Assembly (NCBI RefSeq): GCF_009882935.1 | Contig: NZ_WTVA01000003.1 | Span: 222,715 to 286,714, forward strand | Direction: 5' to 3' | Length of the DNA: 64,000 nt | From: Sneathiella chungangensis | GTDB lineage: Bacteria; Pseudomonadota; Alphaproteobacteria; Sneathiellales; Sneathiellaceae | In this document: piece by piece, positions 6,793-15,736 of the stretch | How positions within the stretch are numbered: the first letter of the stretch is position 1 | Layout of the letters: the number at the start of each line of letters is the position of its first letter | Made by a program: the position numbers and the translations under genes | Notes under the pieces: model-generated | Database searches by the model: none | What the model was told of the DNA's origin: nothing | The model's input: the letters and a program-made list of their open reading frames with translations, nothing else

Positions 6793-8087
6793 ACCAGATA
6801 ATCAAGGGCCACGCCGCCCGCCGCCGCGACCAGCAGGACCGGCGTGATCGGCCAGTGCCGGTAGAGCAGCAGGAAGCCGCTGATCAGCGCGAGTGCCAGG
6901 ACACGGGCATCGAAGGAGGCAAGCATGGGCTGCCAGAGGGTGAGGGGGCCGGCCTCCCGCATAGTCACCTCGGTAAAGAAGACATGCAGCGCGAACCAGA
7001 GGGAGAGGTTGAGGATCACCCCGACCACCGCCGCCGTGATGGCATTGAGCGCGCCCGCGAGCCGCGGCTGGTTCGAAATCCGGTCGATATAGGGCGCGCC
7101 TGCGAAGATCCAGAGAAAACAGGGCACGAAGGTCACCCAGAGGGTGAGCGCCGCCCCGGCAAGCCCTAACAGAAACCCACCTTCGCGAAAGGCCGCGAGG
7201 AAGCCGACGAATTCGGTCACCAGGATGAGCGGCCCCGGCGTCGTCTCGGCGAGGCCGAGGCCGTCCATCATCTGTCCGGCATTGAGCCAGCCGAAACTCA
7301 CCACTACATCCTGCGCCATATAGGCGAGCACCGCATAGGCGCCGCCGAAGGTCACCACCGCGAGCTTCGAGAAGAAGAGCGCGATCTCGGTGAGGATGGG
7401 GGTTTCGGAGAGCTGATCGATGAGGAGCACCGGCGCCCACCAGATCACCAGCCCGAGCGCGATGGTGAGCGCCGTCTGCAAGGGGGCGGTTTTCCGGACG
7501 GCGGGCAGCGTTTCGCTCTCATGGGTCTCATCGCGCCAGAAAAAGCCGAATAGCGCGGCGGCGAACACGATGAGCGGGAAGGGGAGCGCGAGGAAGAAGA
7601 TGCCGATAAAGGCAAGGGCGGCGATGATCCAGTAGATCATTTTTTTAAGCGCGCGGCGCGCCACCTTCAACAGCGCCTCGATCACGATGATGACCACGGC
7701 CGCCTTGATCCCGAGGAAGAGCGCCGCCATCAGCGGGACCGAGCCGAAATACGCGTAAAGGCCCGCGAGCGCGAGGATCACGGCGGCGCCGGGCAGGACG
7801 AACAGCAATCCCGCCATCAACCCGCCCCAAAGCCCCTTCAGCCGCCAGCCCGCATAGGTGGCGAGCTGCATTGCCTCGGGCCCCGGCAGCAGCATGCAGA
7901 AGCTGAGCGCATTCAGATACCGCCGCTCGGAAAGCCATCTCTTCTCATCGACCAGCACCCGGTGCATCAGCGCGATCTGCGCCGCCGGCCCGCCAAAGGA
8001 GAGCAGCCCGATGCGCCCGAAGGCGGCGAACAGCTCACCGATTTCCGGCGCCTCTTTCGCTGGTGTGGCGTCGATGTTCATGCTCAA
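6789..8087 (-). CDS. chrA: Chromate transporter, ChrA long form
   Basis: A 432-residue membrane protein with two CHR domains (about 15-190 and 225-430). Both open with the family motif around F-G-G: G-L-L-S-F-G-G-P-A-A-Q-I in the first and A-V-V-T-F-G-G-A-Y-A-V-L in the second. The P-G-P-E-A-M-Q-L and T-P-G-P-L loops are also present. Long-form CHR proteins exchange chromate or sulfate across the inner membrane and can give chromate resistance. No chrB regulator is adjacent. Confidence 0.92.
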   Translation of the reverse strand: MSMNIDATPAKEAPEIGELFAAFGRIGLLSFGGPAAQIALMHRVLVDEKRWLSERRYLNALSFCMLLPGPEAMQLATYAGWRLKGLWGGLMAGLLFVLPGAAVILALAGLYAYFGSVPLMAALFLGIKAAVVIIVIEALLKVARRALKKMIYWIIAALAFIGIFFLALPFPLIVFAAALFGFFWRDETHESETLPAVRKTAPLQTALTIALGLVIWWAPVLLIDQLSETPILTEIALFFSKLAVVTFGGAYAVLAYMAQDVVVSFGWLNAGQMMDGLGLAETTPGPLILVTEFVGFLAAFREGGFLLGLAGAALTLWVTFVPCFLWIFAGAPYIDRISNQPRLAGALNAITAAVVGVILNLSLWFALHVFFTEVTMREAGPLTLWQPMLASFDARVLALALISGFLLLYRHWPITPVLLVAAAGGVALDYLV

Positions 8088-8161
8088 AAGTCCTGTCGTT
8101 GCGATGCGGGCAGGTCGAGCATGATAGACGCAACAGCAGGGCTAATCTGTCAACCGGATTT

Positions 8162-8623
8162 TTATGACGCCTTGGTGACTTTCGCCTCGACATTGCGCTT
8201 GATATTGGCGAGGGAAACCTCGGCCTCCGCGTCCATCCGCGCGATTTGATCCTCGGTTGGCGGTTTGGGGCGCGCCGGATTGATCATTGTGCGGGTGAAG
8301 CGGACCTCACCATTGCCTTCCTCCTTTACGTCATAACGGACGATGATGGTGCCGATGAAATCCGTTTTCGTCTCGCCGATCCAGAGATGCGGCGGCTCGC
8401 AATCGGTCACCACCCAGTCAAGCTGCGCCGGACCGCTCCGCGTGCTCCATTGCTCGATAAAGGTATCGCCCTTTCGCATGGGGCGGTCGGGGCTGTCGAT
8501 CTCGTGGGACGAGGCGATCCATTCGGGCCAGGAATTGGGGTTGCTGACATAATCGAGCACGGCACTCGCCGGTGCCGTGATCAGGATATCGTGGCTGCGT
8601 TTGAAGGCGTGGGTTTCGCTCAT
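8162..8623 (-). CDS. SRPBCC-family protein
   Basis: A 153-residue START-like protein of the polyketide-cyclase/dehydrase type. The first strand-helix is H-D-I-L-I-T-A-P-A-S-A-V-L-D-Y-V, then N-P-N-S-W-P-E-W and later a charged C-terminal helix ending V-E-A-K-V-T-K. The fold encloses a lipid or aromatic ligand; the ligand is unknown. It stands alone between the chromate transporter and the acetyltransferase. Confidence 0.82.
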   Translation of the reverse strand: MSETHAFKRSHDILITAPASAVLDYVSNPNSWPEWIASSHEIDSPDRPMRKGDTFIEQWSTRSGPAQLDWVVTDCEPPHLWIGETKTDFIGTIIVRYDVKEEGNGEVRFTRTMINPARPKPPTEDQIARMDAEAEVSLANIKRNVEAKVTKAS

Positions 8624-8662
8624 TATTCTTATCCTTTTTTATGGGCGTTTTGTCATCATGAC

Positions 8663-9106
8663 TCAGAGTTCCTTCTCAAGCAACTCGAAGCCGGAGCGGG
8701 GGTGAAATCCGGTTTTGACATAGAAGGCGCGGGCCCTCGTATTCCGCTGACCGACCTGCAGCATTAGACTCCGGCATCCGCGTGCCCGGGCTGTCGCTTC
8801 CGCCGCCGCGAGAAGGGCCGCGCCGGTCCCTTTCGACCGATGCGCGTCAGCGATATAGAATTCGTCGATATCCGCCATCAGCCCGGCATGCTCGAGGCTG
8901 AAATTATAGACGAGGAGGAGATAGCCGATTGCCTGTCCGCGTTTGAGAGCGAGATGGACCTCGCCCGCATCGCGATGCCTAAAAAGCCAGTCAAGGTTTC
9001 GCCGGATGCGCGCCTCTTCAAAATTTGGAAATCCTTCAAATCGCCAGTACCCCTCGATCAATGGGAGGAGGGCGTCGATATCGCTTTTTTCAGCAAGTCG
9101 GATCAT
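8663..9106 (-). CDS. GNAT-family N-acetyltransferase
   Basis: A 147-residue acetyltransferase of the GNAT fold. The acetyl-CoA-binding motif A reads H-R-S-K-G-T-G-A-A-L-L (about residues 91-101), and motif B is in N-T-R-A-R-A-F-Y-V-K-T-G-F. The acceptor is unknown. It is the second gene of a two-gene unit: its start overlaps the acyl-CoA dehydrogenase stop by 4 bp. Confidence 0.9.
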   Translation of the reverse strand: MIRLAEKSDIDALLPLIEGYWRFEGFPNFEEARIRRNLDWLFRHRDAGEVHLALKRGQAIGYLLLVYNFSLEHAGLMADIDEFYIADAHRSKGTGAALLAAAEATARARGCRSLMLQVGQRNTRARAFYVKTGFHPRSGFELLEKEL

Positions 9107-10266
9107 CGGGGTCCGCTTTTCGTCTCCGCTTTTTTAAAGAGGGCGCGGGCGATGCGTTCGTTCTGGATTTCGGTTGTGCCGTCCACATAATTGGCGATGC
9201 GCGCGCAGGCGATCTGGCGACCGATCGGGTAGTCGCGTTTCAGCCCCGCCGCGCCCATCACCTGCATGCAGCGCGACAGCTGCTCATCGGCCATGCGGGC
9301 GGCGAATTTCTTGGCATGGGCGGCGGGAATTTCGGCCTCCGTCCCATTCTCCACCGCAAGCACGGCGCGATAGGCGAGAAGGCGCGCGGCCTCCACCTCC
9401 GTCTGGGCATCGGCAAGCCGCCAGCGAAGCCCCTGGAAATCGGCGATATGCCCGCCGAAGGCAGCACGCTCGCTTGCGTATTTCGCGGCCAGCTCGATCG
9501 CCGCCTCGGTCATGCCGCAGCACATGGTCGCAACATAGCTGCGCGCGGCATTGACGCCGGCCATGGCCGCCTTGAAGCCATCGCCCGGCGCGCTCATCAT
9601 CCGGATGTCGGGAACGAAATGATCTTCCAGCCTGAACCCGCCGGTGCCGATGGCATGGCCGCCCATGATCTGGAACGGCGGCACACGGGACACACCGTCC
9701 TCCCGCGCATCAACGAGGAAACCGGCCACCCCGCGCCAGCCCGCCGCCGGATCCGTCTGCGCATAGAGGAACATCAGGTCCGCATGCGCCGCATTGGTGA
9801 TCCAGGCCTTCTCGCCATTGAGGATCCAGCCGCCCTCAACCTTTTTCGCGCGGGTGGTAATCGCGGAGAAATCGCTGCCGGCCGCGGGCTCGGTCAGGGC
9901 GGTGCAGCCGATGGCCTCTCCCGCCAGCATTTCCGGCAGGTATTTTCCGGCAATCTCCCTGGGCGCGTCGCGGGCGATCTTCCCGGCGAGGCCCATATGG
10001 TTGATCAGGGAGAAGGAAAAGGCGAAGCAATGCCGCGCCATTTCCTCGGCGAGGCGGGCTTTGAGGCGGAACCGGCCGCCGAACCCGCCGAGATTCTCCG
10101 GCACTTCCAGTCCGGCGAAACCGGCGAGGGAGGCGGCCTTCAGCGCCTCGATCGGCTGGCGGCGGTCGTCTTCCCAGGCCTGCGCCTTCGGGGCGACCTC
10201 GATTTGTGCGAATTCCACGGCACGGGCGAGCATCGCCGATTCTGCATCACTTAGGGGTAAATCCAT
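9103..10266 (-). CDS. Acyl-CoA dehydrogenase family protein
   Basis: A 387-residue FAD-dependent acyl-CoA dehydrogenase. The flavin/substrate region reads C-T-A-L-T-E-P-A-A-G-S-D, followed by G-E-K-A-W-I-T-N-A and Q-x-x-Q-x-L/F-R-W-type helices. Near residues 360-368 the usual Y-E-G-T-x-E-I-Q is replaced by Y-V-D-G-T-T-E-I-Q, so an Asp occupies the place of the short-chain-type catalytic Glu. Some subfamilies carry their base elsewhere, so activity is not excluded. Substrate chain type is not deducible. Confidence 0.9.
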   Translation of the reverse strand: MDLPLSDAESAMLARAVEFAQIEVAPKAQAWEDDRRQPIEALKAASLAGFAGLEVPENLGGFGGRFRLKARLAEEMARHCFAFSFSLINHMGLAGKIARDAPREIAGKYLPEMLAGEAIGCTALTEPAAGSDFSAITTRAKKVEGGWILNGEKAWITNAAHADLMFLYAQTDPAAGWRGVAGFLVDAREDGVSRVPPFQIMGGHAIGTGGFRLEDHFVPDIRMMSAPGDGFKAAMAGVNAARSYVATMCCGMTEAAIELAAKYASERAAFGGHIADFQGLRWRLADAQTEVEAARLLAYRAVLAVENGTEAEIPAAHAKKFAARMADEQLSRCMQVMGAAGLKRDYPIGRQIACARIANYVDGTTEIQNERIARALFKKAETKSGPR

Positions 10267-10341
10267 GAGCCATCCCTGTTCTTCTTGTTCTTGCTTGGCA
10301 GCGACTATAGCCGAGGGCGCGCCGACGGGGAAGCCGCTCCG

Positions 10342-10812
10342 TCAATCCAGCGTTTTCTCCATGCGGAAATTGGCGAGGGCGACGCCGTTCCTTACCGGCT
10401 GTTGTTCGCGCAGGACCTGCCAGCCCTGGCGCTCGAAAAACGGGCGGGCGAGGAGGCTGGCGTCGCTGGTCAGCCGTGAAAGGCCCGATTGCCGCGCATA
10501 TTGCTCAACAGGGCCGTAAAGCGCCTTGGCGACGCCCGCGCCGATCCAGTCGGGATGAACGAAGGCTAGATCAAGGTGACCTGTGGGCGTCACCGACATG
10601 AAACCGGCCATTTTTCCCTCCACCTCGGCAATCCAGGTACGCAATCCGCCAAGCCGGTCGCGCCATTCCGCGGGGTCCGGAAGGTCCGGTGCCCAGGCCT
10701 GCCGCTGCGCCTCGCTATACCGGGTGGCGGCCCCACGCCGGACGCTTTCGAAGAAAAGCCGGGCGGTGGCCGCGGCGTCTTTTTCGTCAAAATCGCGAAT
10801 GGTTATTTCCAT
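10342..10812 (-). CDS. GNAT-family N-acetyltransferase
   Basis: A 156-residue acetyltransferase with the YafP-like layout: M-E-I-T-I-R-D-F-D-E-K-D-A opening, acetyl-CoA motif V-H-P-D-W-I-G-A-G-V-A-K-A-L-Y near residue 83-97, and C-terminal R-P-F-F-E-R-Q-G-W-Q. The target is unknown. The ATG at 10812 begins the conserved fold; an ATG at 10824 would add four residues. Longer upstream readings run into the promoter region of the divergent TRAP operon and lack GNAT similarity. Confidence 0.85.
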   Translation of the reverse strand: MEITIRDFDEKDAAATARLFFESVRRGAATRYSEAQRQAWAPDLPDPAEWRDRLGGLRTWIAEVEGKMAGFMSVTPTGHLDLAFVHPDWIGAGVAKALYGPVEQYARQSGLSRLTSDASLLARPFFERQGWQVLREQQPVRNGVALANFRMEKTLD

Positions 10813-10888
10813 CTTCCCGTCCATCCTGTGTCGCGCCGGAATATCCGAAATTTTTTGCTGCACTGCAACCTGAATTCCACCGGCTAAG

Positions 10889-10909
10889 TTTTTGTTGCAA
10901 AGACAAAAA
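10889..10909. promoter_or_regulatory. Inverted repeat in the GNAT/dctP divergent region
   Basis: TTTTTGT and ACAAAAA form a perfect 7-bp inverted repeat separated by TGCAAAG, in the AT-rich region between the divergent acetyltransferase and dctP genes. It may be an operator for the TRAP operon. No regulator gene is adjacent and no promoter elements were confidently matched. Confidence 0.35.
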
Positions 10910-11008
10910 ATTAGTGGAGAATAAATTGCAAAGACTATATTAGCCAATAAGACGCTGACAAAGCGCGTTTGATTCTTAGACCTACAATATTCGGGAGGAA
11001 TAGAAAAT

Positions 11009-12013
11009 ATGCGTAAAGCATTATTGGTCGCGGCTGCGACCGCATTATTGATGGCATCCGGCACCGCCGCCTATGCGCAGTGCGATGCGGGCGAAATCGT
11101 TATCAAGTTCAGCCATGTGACCAACACCGACAAGCATCCGAAAGGCATCGCCGCAAGTCTCTTGCAGCAGCGGGTGAATGACGAGATGCAGGGCAAGGCA
11201 TGCATGGAAGTCTATCCGAACTCGACTCTTTATAACGACGACAAGGTTCTCGAAGCCCTGCTGAACGGCGACGTCCAGCTGGCCGCGCCGTCGCTGTCGA
11301 AGTTCGAGCAGTTCACCAAGCAGTTCCGCATCTTCGACCTGCCCTTCATGTTCAAGGATATCGACGCGGTGGACGGATTCCAGAATTCCGACACCGGCCA
11401 GAAGATGAAGGAAAGCATGAAGAAACGCGGCCTGCTCGGGCTCGCTTTCTGGCATAACGGCATGAAGCAGTTCTCGGCCAACAAGCCGCTGATCCTGCCG
11501 GAAGACGCCAAGGGGCTGAAGTTCCGCGTGCAATCCTCTGACGTGCTCGTCGCGCAGATGGACGCCCTCGGCGCGAATCCCCAGAAAATGGCCTTCTCCG
11601 AAGTCTATGGCGCCCTGCAGCAGGGCACGGTGGACGGACAGGAAAATACCTGGTCCAACATCTACGGCCAGAAATTCTTCGAAGTCCAGGACGGCACGAC
11701 CGAAACCAACCATGGCGTGATCGACTATCTCGTCGTCACATCGACGGGTTTCTGGGATGGTCTTCCCGATGACGTCCGCACCCAGCTCGCCACGATCATG
11801 AAGGAAGTGACGGAAGCGCGGAATGCGGAATCGACCAAGGTCAACGCGGAAGCCAAGCAGGCGATCATCGATGCCGGTGGCGTCGTCCGCACCCTGACCC
11901 CGGAAGAGCGGCAGAAATGGGTTGATGCCATGAAGCCGGTCTGGGCGAAGTTCGAAGCCGATGTCGGCGCCGACAACATCGCCGAGGCGCAGAATTTCAA
12001 TATGACCAACTGA
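11009..12013 (+). CDS. dctP: TRAP transporter substrate-binding protein DctP
   Basis: A 334-residue periplasmic binding protein with a Sec signal peptide (residues 1-23, cleavage after A-Y-A). The family Arg that holds the substrate carboxylate lies in L-K-F-R-V-Q-S (R173), and V-D-G-Q-E-N-T-W is the standard DctP loop. Size and motifs resemble the C4-dicarboxylate group, but the ligand is not proven. GGGAGGA at 10993-10999 supports the start. It heads a dctP-dctQ-dctM operon. Confidence 0.93.
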   Translation: MRKALLVAAATALLMASGTAAYAQCDAGEIVIKFSHVTNTDKHPKGIAASLLQQRVNDEMQGKACMEVYPNSTLYNDDKVLEALLNGDVQLAAPSLSKFEQFTKQFRIFDLPFMFKDIDAVDGFQNSDTGQKMKESMKKRGLLGLAFWHNGMKQFSANKPLILPEDAKGLKFRVQSSDVLVAQMDALGANPQKMAFSEVYGALQQGTVDGQENTWSNIYGQKFFEVQDGTTETNHGVIDYLVVTSTGFWDGLPDDVRTQLATIMKEVTEARNAESTKVNAEAKQAIIDAGGVVRTLTPEERQKWVDAMKPVWAKFEADVGADNIAEAQNFNMTN

Positions 12014-12018
12014 TGTTG

Positions 12019-12059
12019 GCAACGGCTGGCGCGGATGACCTCCGCGCCAGTTGCTTTTT
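12019..12059 (+). terminator. Terminator/attenuator between dctP and dctQ
   Basis: CTGGCGCGG (12026-12034) pairs perfectly with CCGCGCCAG (12042-12050) and is followed by TTGCTTTTT. It lies between the binding-protein gene and the two membrane genes, where a partial terminator would keep binding protein in excess over the permease. Confidence 0.8.
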
Positions 12060-12083
12060 CGGTACCGGGCAAGGGGGGAGGCC

Positions 12084-12764
12084 ATGTCGGGTTTAAATCC
12101 ACATAAAGCGAGGACCTTTGTCGACAGGCTGGAGGAAACGCTGATCGCGATCATGCTGGGTCTGATGACCCTGATCACCTTCGCCAATGTCGTCGCCCGC
12201 TACGTTTTCAATTCCAATATTCTCTGGGGTCTGGAGACCACGTCGATCCTGTTCGCCTGGCTGGTGCTTCTCGGCGTCAGCTACTGCGTCAAGATGACGG
12301 CGCATCTGGGTGTCGATGCGGTGGTCAACCTGCTCTCGCCGCCGGTGCGAAAGGCCTGCACGCTGATCGCCGTTACCTGCTGTCTTGTCTATGCCTTCCT
12401 GCTGCTGAAGGGCGGATGGGATTTCTGGGCGAATTTCGCCAATCTCCCGGCGACGACCGGCCGCTGGTTCCCGACCGGGTTCCAGGAGAATTATCTCGCC
12501 AAGGGCTGGTATGAAACCAACGACGTCTTCATGCCGGACATGTTCCAGTTCCTCAGCAACTGGTTCAACGACGGGGAGCGGTACGAGAAAATCCCGCGTT
12601 TCATCCCCTATGTAATGCTGCCAATCGGCATGGGGCTGCTGTTCTATCGTTTTTTGCAGGCCGCCTGGGCCGTCTATACCGGCAGGCAGATGCTTATCAT
12701 CGTCAGCCATGAAGCCGAGGATGCGGTCGAGGAAGCCGCCGCCAAAGTGAAGCGGGAGGAATAG
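12084..12764 (+). CDS. dctQ: TRAP transporter small permease DctQ
   Basis: A 226-residue membrane protein with the four-helix DctQ plan: L-E-E-T-L-I-A-I-M-L-G-L-M-T-L helix 1, N-V-V-A-R-Y-V-F-N motif, and W-x-x-E-T-T-S-I-L-F-A-W-L-V. It is longer than minimal DctQ because of a loop of about 60 residues between helices 3 and 4, seen in some C4-dicarboxylate TRAP systems. The ATG at 12084 follows GGGGGGAG at the right distance. Confidence 0.92.
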   Translation: MSGLNPHKARTFVDRLEETLIAIMLGLMTLITFANVVARYVFNSNILWGLETTSILFAWLVLLGVSYCVKMTAHLGVDAVVNLLSPPVRKACTLIAVTCCLVYAFLLLKGGWDFWANFANLPATTGRWFPTGFQENYLAKGWYETNDVFMPDMFQFLSNWFNDGERYEKIPRFIPYVMLPIGMGLLFYRFLQAAWAVYTGRQMLIIVSHEAEDAVEEAAAKVKREE

Positions 12765-12767
12765 TCC

Positions 12768-14144
12768 ATGGAAGTCGTCCTCCTGTTCGTCATTATCATC
12801 GGTCTCCTGCTGCTCGGCGTTCCCATCGCCATTGCGCTGGGGCTCAGTTCCATCGTCTTCCTGCTGACGCTCTCCGACAGCTCGCTCGCCTCCGTTGCCC
12901 AGACCTTCTACGAGGCCATGGCCGGGCATTACACGCTGCTGGCGATCCCCTTCTTCATCCTCGCCTCCAGCTTCATGTCGACGGGCGGCGTGGCGAAGCG
13001 GGTCATCCGTTTCTCGATCGCCATCGTCGGGCATTTCAGCGGCGGCCTTGCCATCGCCGGGGTGTTCGCCTGCATGATGTTCGCGGCCCTCTCGGGCTCC
13101 AGCCCCGCGACCGTGGTCGCCATCGGCTCCATCGTCATCGCCGGCATGACCCAGGTCGGCTACAAGAAGGATTTCGCCGCCGGCATCATCTGTAACGCCG
13201 GGACTCTCGGCATCCTGATCCCGCCCTCCATCGTCATGGTGGTCTATGCGGCGGCGACGGATGTGTCGGTCGGGCGGATGTTCCTGGCGGGCGTCATCCC
13301 GGGCCTGCTGGCGGGCTTCATGCTGATGGTCGGCATCTATATCGCCGCGAAATACAAGGGCCTGCCGAAGGGCGACTGGCTGGGCTGGGGCGAGGTGTTC
13401 GCCGCCGCCCGCGACGCCGCCTGGGGCCTGTTCCTCATCATCATCATTCTCGGCGGCATTTACGGCGGGGTCTTCACCCCGACCGAGGCGGCGGCCGTCG
13501 CCTCCGTATATGCCTTCCTGATCGCCAATTTCATCTATTGCGACATGGGCCCGCTGCACCGCGGGGAGGGGCAGGATCCGATCCCGCTCTGGCGTAAACC
13601 GCAGGCGCTGATCACCGTGTTCTTCCACAAGGACACCCGCGACACCCTGTTCGAGGCGGGCAAGCTAACGGTCACCCTGATGTTCATCATCGCCAACGCG
13701 CTGATCCTCAAGCATGTGCTGACCGACGAGCAGATCCCGCAGCAGATCGCCGGCGCGATGTTGGACGCCGGGTTTAACTGGTGGGTCTTCCTGATCATCG
13801 TCAATGTCATCCTGCTTGTCGGCGGGCAGTTCATGGAGCCGTCGGGCCTCATCGTCATCGTTGCGCCGCTGGTCTTCCCGATCGCCATCGAGCTCGGGAT
13901 CAACCCGATCCATCTCGGCATCATCATGGTGGTGAATATGGAGATTGGCATGATCACGCCCCCGGTGGGGCTCAATCTGTTCGTGACCTCGGGGATAGCG
14001 GGCATGCCGATCATGCGCGTGGTGAAGGCCGCGCTGCCCTGGCTCGGCATCCTCTTCTTGTTCCTGATCATGGTGACCTACATCCCGTTCTTGTCGACCT
14101 GGCTGCCGACAACCTTCATGGGGCCGGAGCTGGTCGTGAAATAG
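12768..14144 (+). CDS. dctM: TRAP transporter large permease DctM
   Basis: A 458-residue, 12-helix-type membrane protein of the DctM (ion transporter) superfamily. Diagnostic stretches are A-L-S-G-S-S-P-A-T-V-V-A-I-G-S, G-T-L-G-I-L-I-P-P-S-I and T-P-P-V-G-L-N-L-F. It couples sodium entry to substrate uptake together with DctQ and DctP. It begins 3 bp after dctQ. A hydrophilic insertion near residues 260-290 (carrying R-G-E-G-Q-D) is longer than in minimal DctM proteins. Confidence 0.95.
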   Translation: MEVVLLFVIIIGLLLLGVPIAIALGLSSIVFLLTLSDSSLASVAQTFYEAMAGHYTLLAIPFFILASSFMSTGGVAKRVIRFSIAIVGHFSGGLAIAGVFACMMFAALSGSSPATVVAIGSIVIAGMTQVGYKKDFAAGIICNAGTLGILIPPSIVMVVYAAATDVSVGRMFLAGVIPGLLAGFMLMVGIYIAAKYKGLPKGDWLGWGEVFAAARDAAWGLFLIIIILGGIYGGVFTPTEAAAVASVYAFLIANFIYCDMGPLHRGEGQDPIPLWRKPQALITVFFHKDTRDTLFEAGKLTVTLMFIIANALILKHVLTDEQIPQQIAGAMLDAGFNWWVFLIIVNVILLVGGQFMEPSGLIVIVAPLVFPIAIELGINPIHLGIIMVVNMEIGMITPPVGLNLFVTSGIAGMPIMRVVKAALPWLGILFLFLIMVTYIPFLSTWLPTTFMGPELVVK

Positions 14145-14157
14145 GGAGGGCGGCGGT

Positions 14158-15474
14158 TCAGCTGTCGCGGTAGAGGCGTTTCTTGAAGCGCCGGAGCGCC
14201 AGCCAGACCGCCGTGATCACCACCGGGATCGAGGCGCCCTTCACCAGATCGACATTGACCGCCAGGCCGAGATTATGCCCGGCCTCGGCGCCGTAGCCGA
14301 TCAGGCTGACGAGATAATAACTGATTGCCGCGATCGACAGCCCCTCCACCGTTTCCTGCAGGCGGAGCTGGCGCTGCGCCCGCCGGTTCATGGCGGCGAG
14401 CTGCTGCTGGCTCTGTTCGGCGAGGGCGAAATCCGTCTTGGTGCGCAGCAGGTTGGCCGAGCGCGTCGCCCGCCGTGACAGGTCACCCAGCCGGTCGGCC
14501 ACCGAATTACAGGTGCGGACCGCGGGCGCGAGGCGGCGGTCGAGAAATTCCGCGACCGTCTGATAGGGATCGACCGGCATCTCCTTGAGTTCGGCGATGC
14601 GCGAGAGCACGATGGGGTAATAGGCCCGCGTCGCGCTGAAGCGATAGGCGGTGCGCGCCGACAGGGTCTCGATCTCGGCGGAAACGCGGGTGAGATCGCG
14701 CAGCAGCGCGGCTTCCATTTCGGCGTCGCCGGCCTCGCTCAACTGCTCGGTCAGGTCCGCAAGTTCGCTGTTGATCAGCGCGACTTTCAGGCTGACCTCG
14801 CGGGCGAGCGGCAGGGCGAGGAGCGCGAGATTGCGGTAGACGGCGATCTCGAATATCCGCAACAAAACCCGCCCGGCCTTGCGCGGCGTCATGCCATGGT
14901 CATAGACGAGGGTGCGGTTATAGCCGTCCTTGTCGATGCGCAAATCCGTCCAGAGCTGCGCGGCGTTGCCGCCGATGAGGCTGCTGACCAGGCTTTCGGA
15001 GACGAAATATTTCTCAAGCTCGCTCTCCTCGGGGCGCGGCTGGTCCTTCGCCAGGATCTCCGCCTTTATCGCCGTCAGCAGGAAGCCGGGCAGGCCGCTC
15101 AGCCATTCCTTGGGCACCTCGGCGCAGGCGGTCGTGGCGAAGGGCTCCGCCTTCCGGTTGGCACGAAAGAAGGTATAAGTGGTGAATTCCGCATGGCGTT
15201 CCCAGCGCAGGCGGAAATTGCCGAAATCGGCGGAGAAATGACTGGCCTTCTCGGCGGGCGGATGCAGGCCGTAGCGGCGGCAGAGATCGCAGATATGCCG
15301 GTATTCCTGCTCTTCCAGATGCTCCTCGTGAAACATCGCGTAATGGGTGGCCGTCAGCGGCGCGACGATCTGCTCGAATGGGCGCGCATGCAGCTCGTTG
15401 CTGATATCGAACCGCAAGGGGTGGGGCGTCAGCCCGGCGCAATCCCCGGATGCATTGACGGTGGTTTCCATCAT
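14158..15474 (-). CDS. DUF3422-family membrane-anchored protein
   Basis: A 438-residue member of DUF3422. Conserved features are the N-terminal N-E-L-H-A-R-P-F-E (about residue 26-34), a central L-S-A-R-T-A-Y-R-F-S-A-T-R-A-Y-Y stretch, long coiled-coil-like helices, and two C-terminal membrane segments (about 365-425) with a basic tail. The function is unknown; the layout suggests a cytoplasmic domain anchored to the inner membrane. The upstream region shares an 11-mer with the HxlR operator at 5450. Confidence 0.9.
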   Translation of the reverse strand: MMETTVNASGDCAGLTPHPLRFDISNELHARPFEQIVAPLTATHYAMFHEEHLEEQEYRHICDLCRRYGLHPPAEKASHFSADFGNFRLRWERHAEFTTYTFFRANRKAEPFATTACAEVPKEWLSGLPGFLLTAIKAEILAKDQPRPEESELEKYFVSESLVSSLIGGNAAQLWTDLRIDKDGYNRTLVYDHGMTPRKAGRVLLRIFEIAVYRNLALLALPLAREVSLKVALINSELADLTEQLSEAGDAEMEAALLRDLTRVSAEIETLSARTAYRFSATRAYYPIVLSRIAELKEMPVDPYQTVAEFLDRRLAPAVRTCNSVADRLGDLSRRATRSANLLRTKTDFALAEQSQQQLAAMNRRAQRQLRLQETVEGLSIAAISYYLVSLIGYGAEAGHNLGLAVNVDLVKGASIPVVITAVWLALRRFKKRLYRDS

Positions 15475-15490
15475 CTTTCGCCTGCGTCAT

Positions 15491-15501
15491 ATTAGGTAAC
15501 T
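15491..15501 (-). promoter_or_regulatory. Copy of the HxlR-site half sequence upstream of DUF3422
   Basis: On the minus strand AGTTACCTAAT lies 17 bp upstream of the DUF3422 start. The same 11-mer is part of the inverted repeat upstream of the HxlR gene (5450-5460). Here the second arm is missing, so it would be at best a half site. Confidence 0.35.
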
Positions 15502-15736
15502 GTAAAATCGGAATGCAAGCACTAGTCTTTCCGATATTCAATGTCAACCTGAGAGGAGGGGACGGCGGCTTTTTGCCCCGGGGACCGGTCAGCCTTGTGT
15601 GGATAACCTGTAAAACCCACTAAATATAGAGGGTTTATCCTTCTTTTTTATGAAATTCGTCGAAATAATTTGCGAATTAACTCTATTTGACTCATGATGA
15701 TTGACCTGGGGGAAAGTAAGCGTATGTGTAAGAGTA

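Noticed and set aside
10813-11064. N-terminal extension of the GNAT gene at 10342 to a start at 11064
   Set aside because: The extra 84 residues cross the promoter region of dctP, have no GNAT similarity and lack a good ribosome site.
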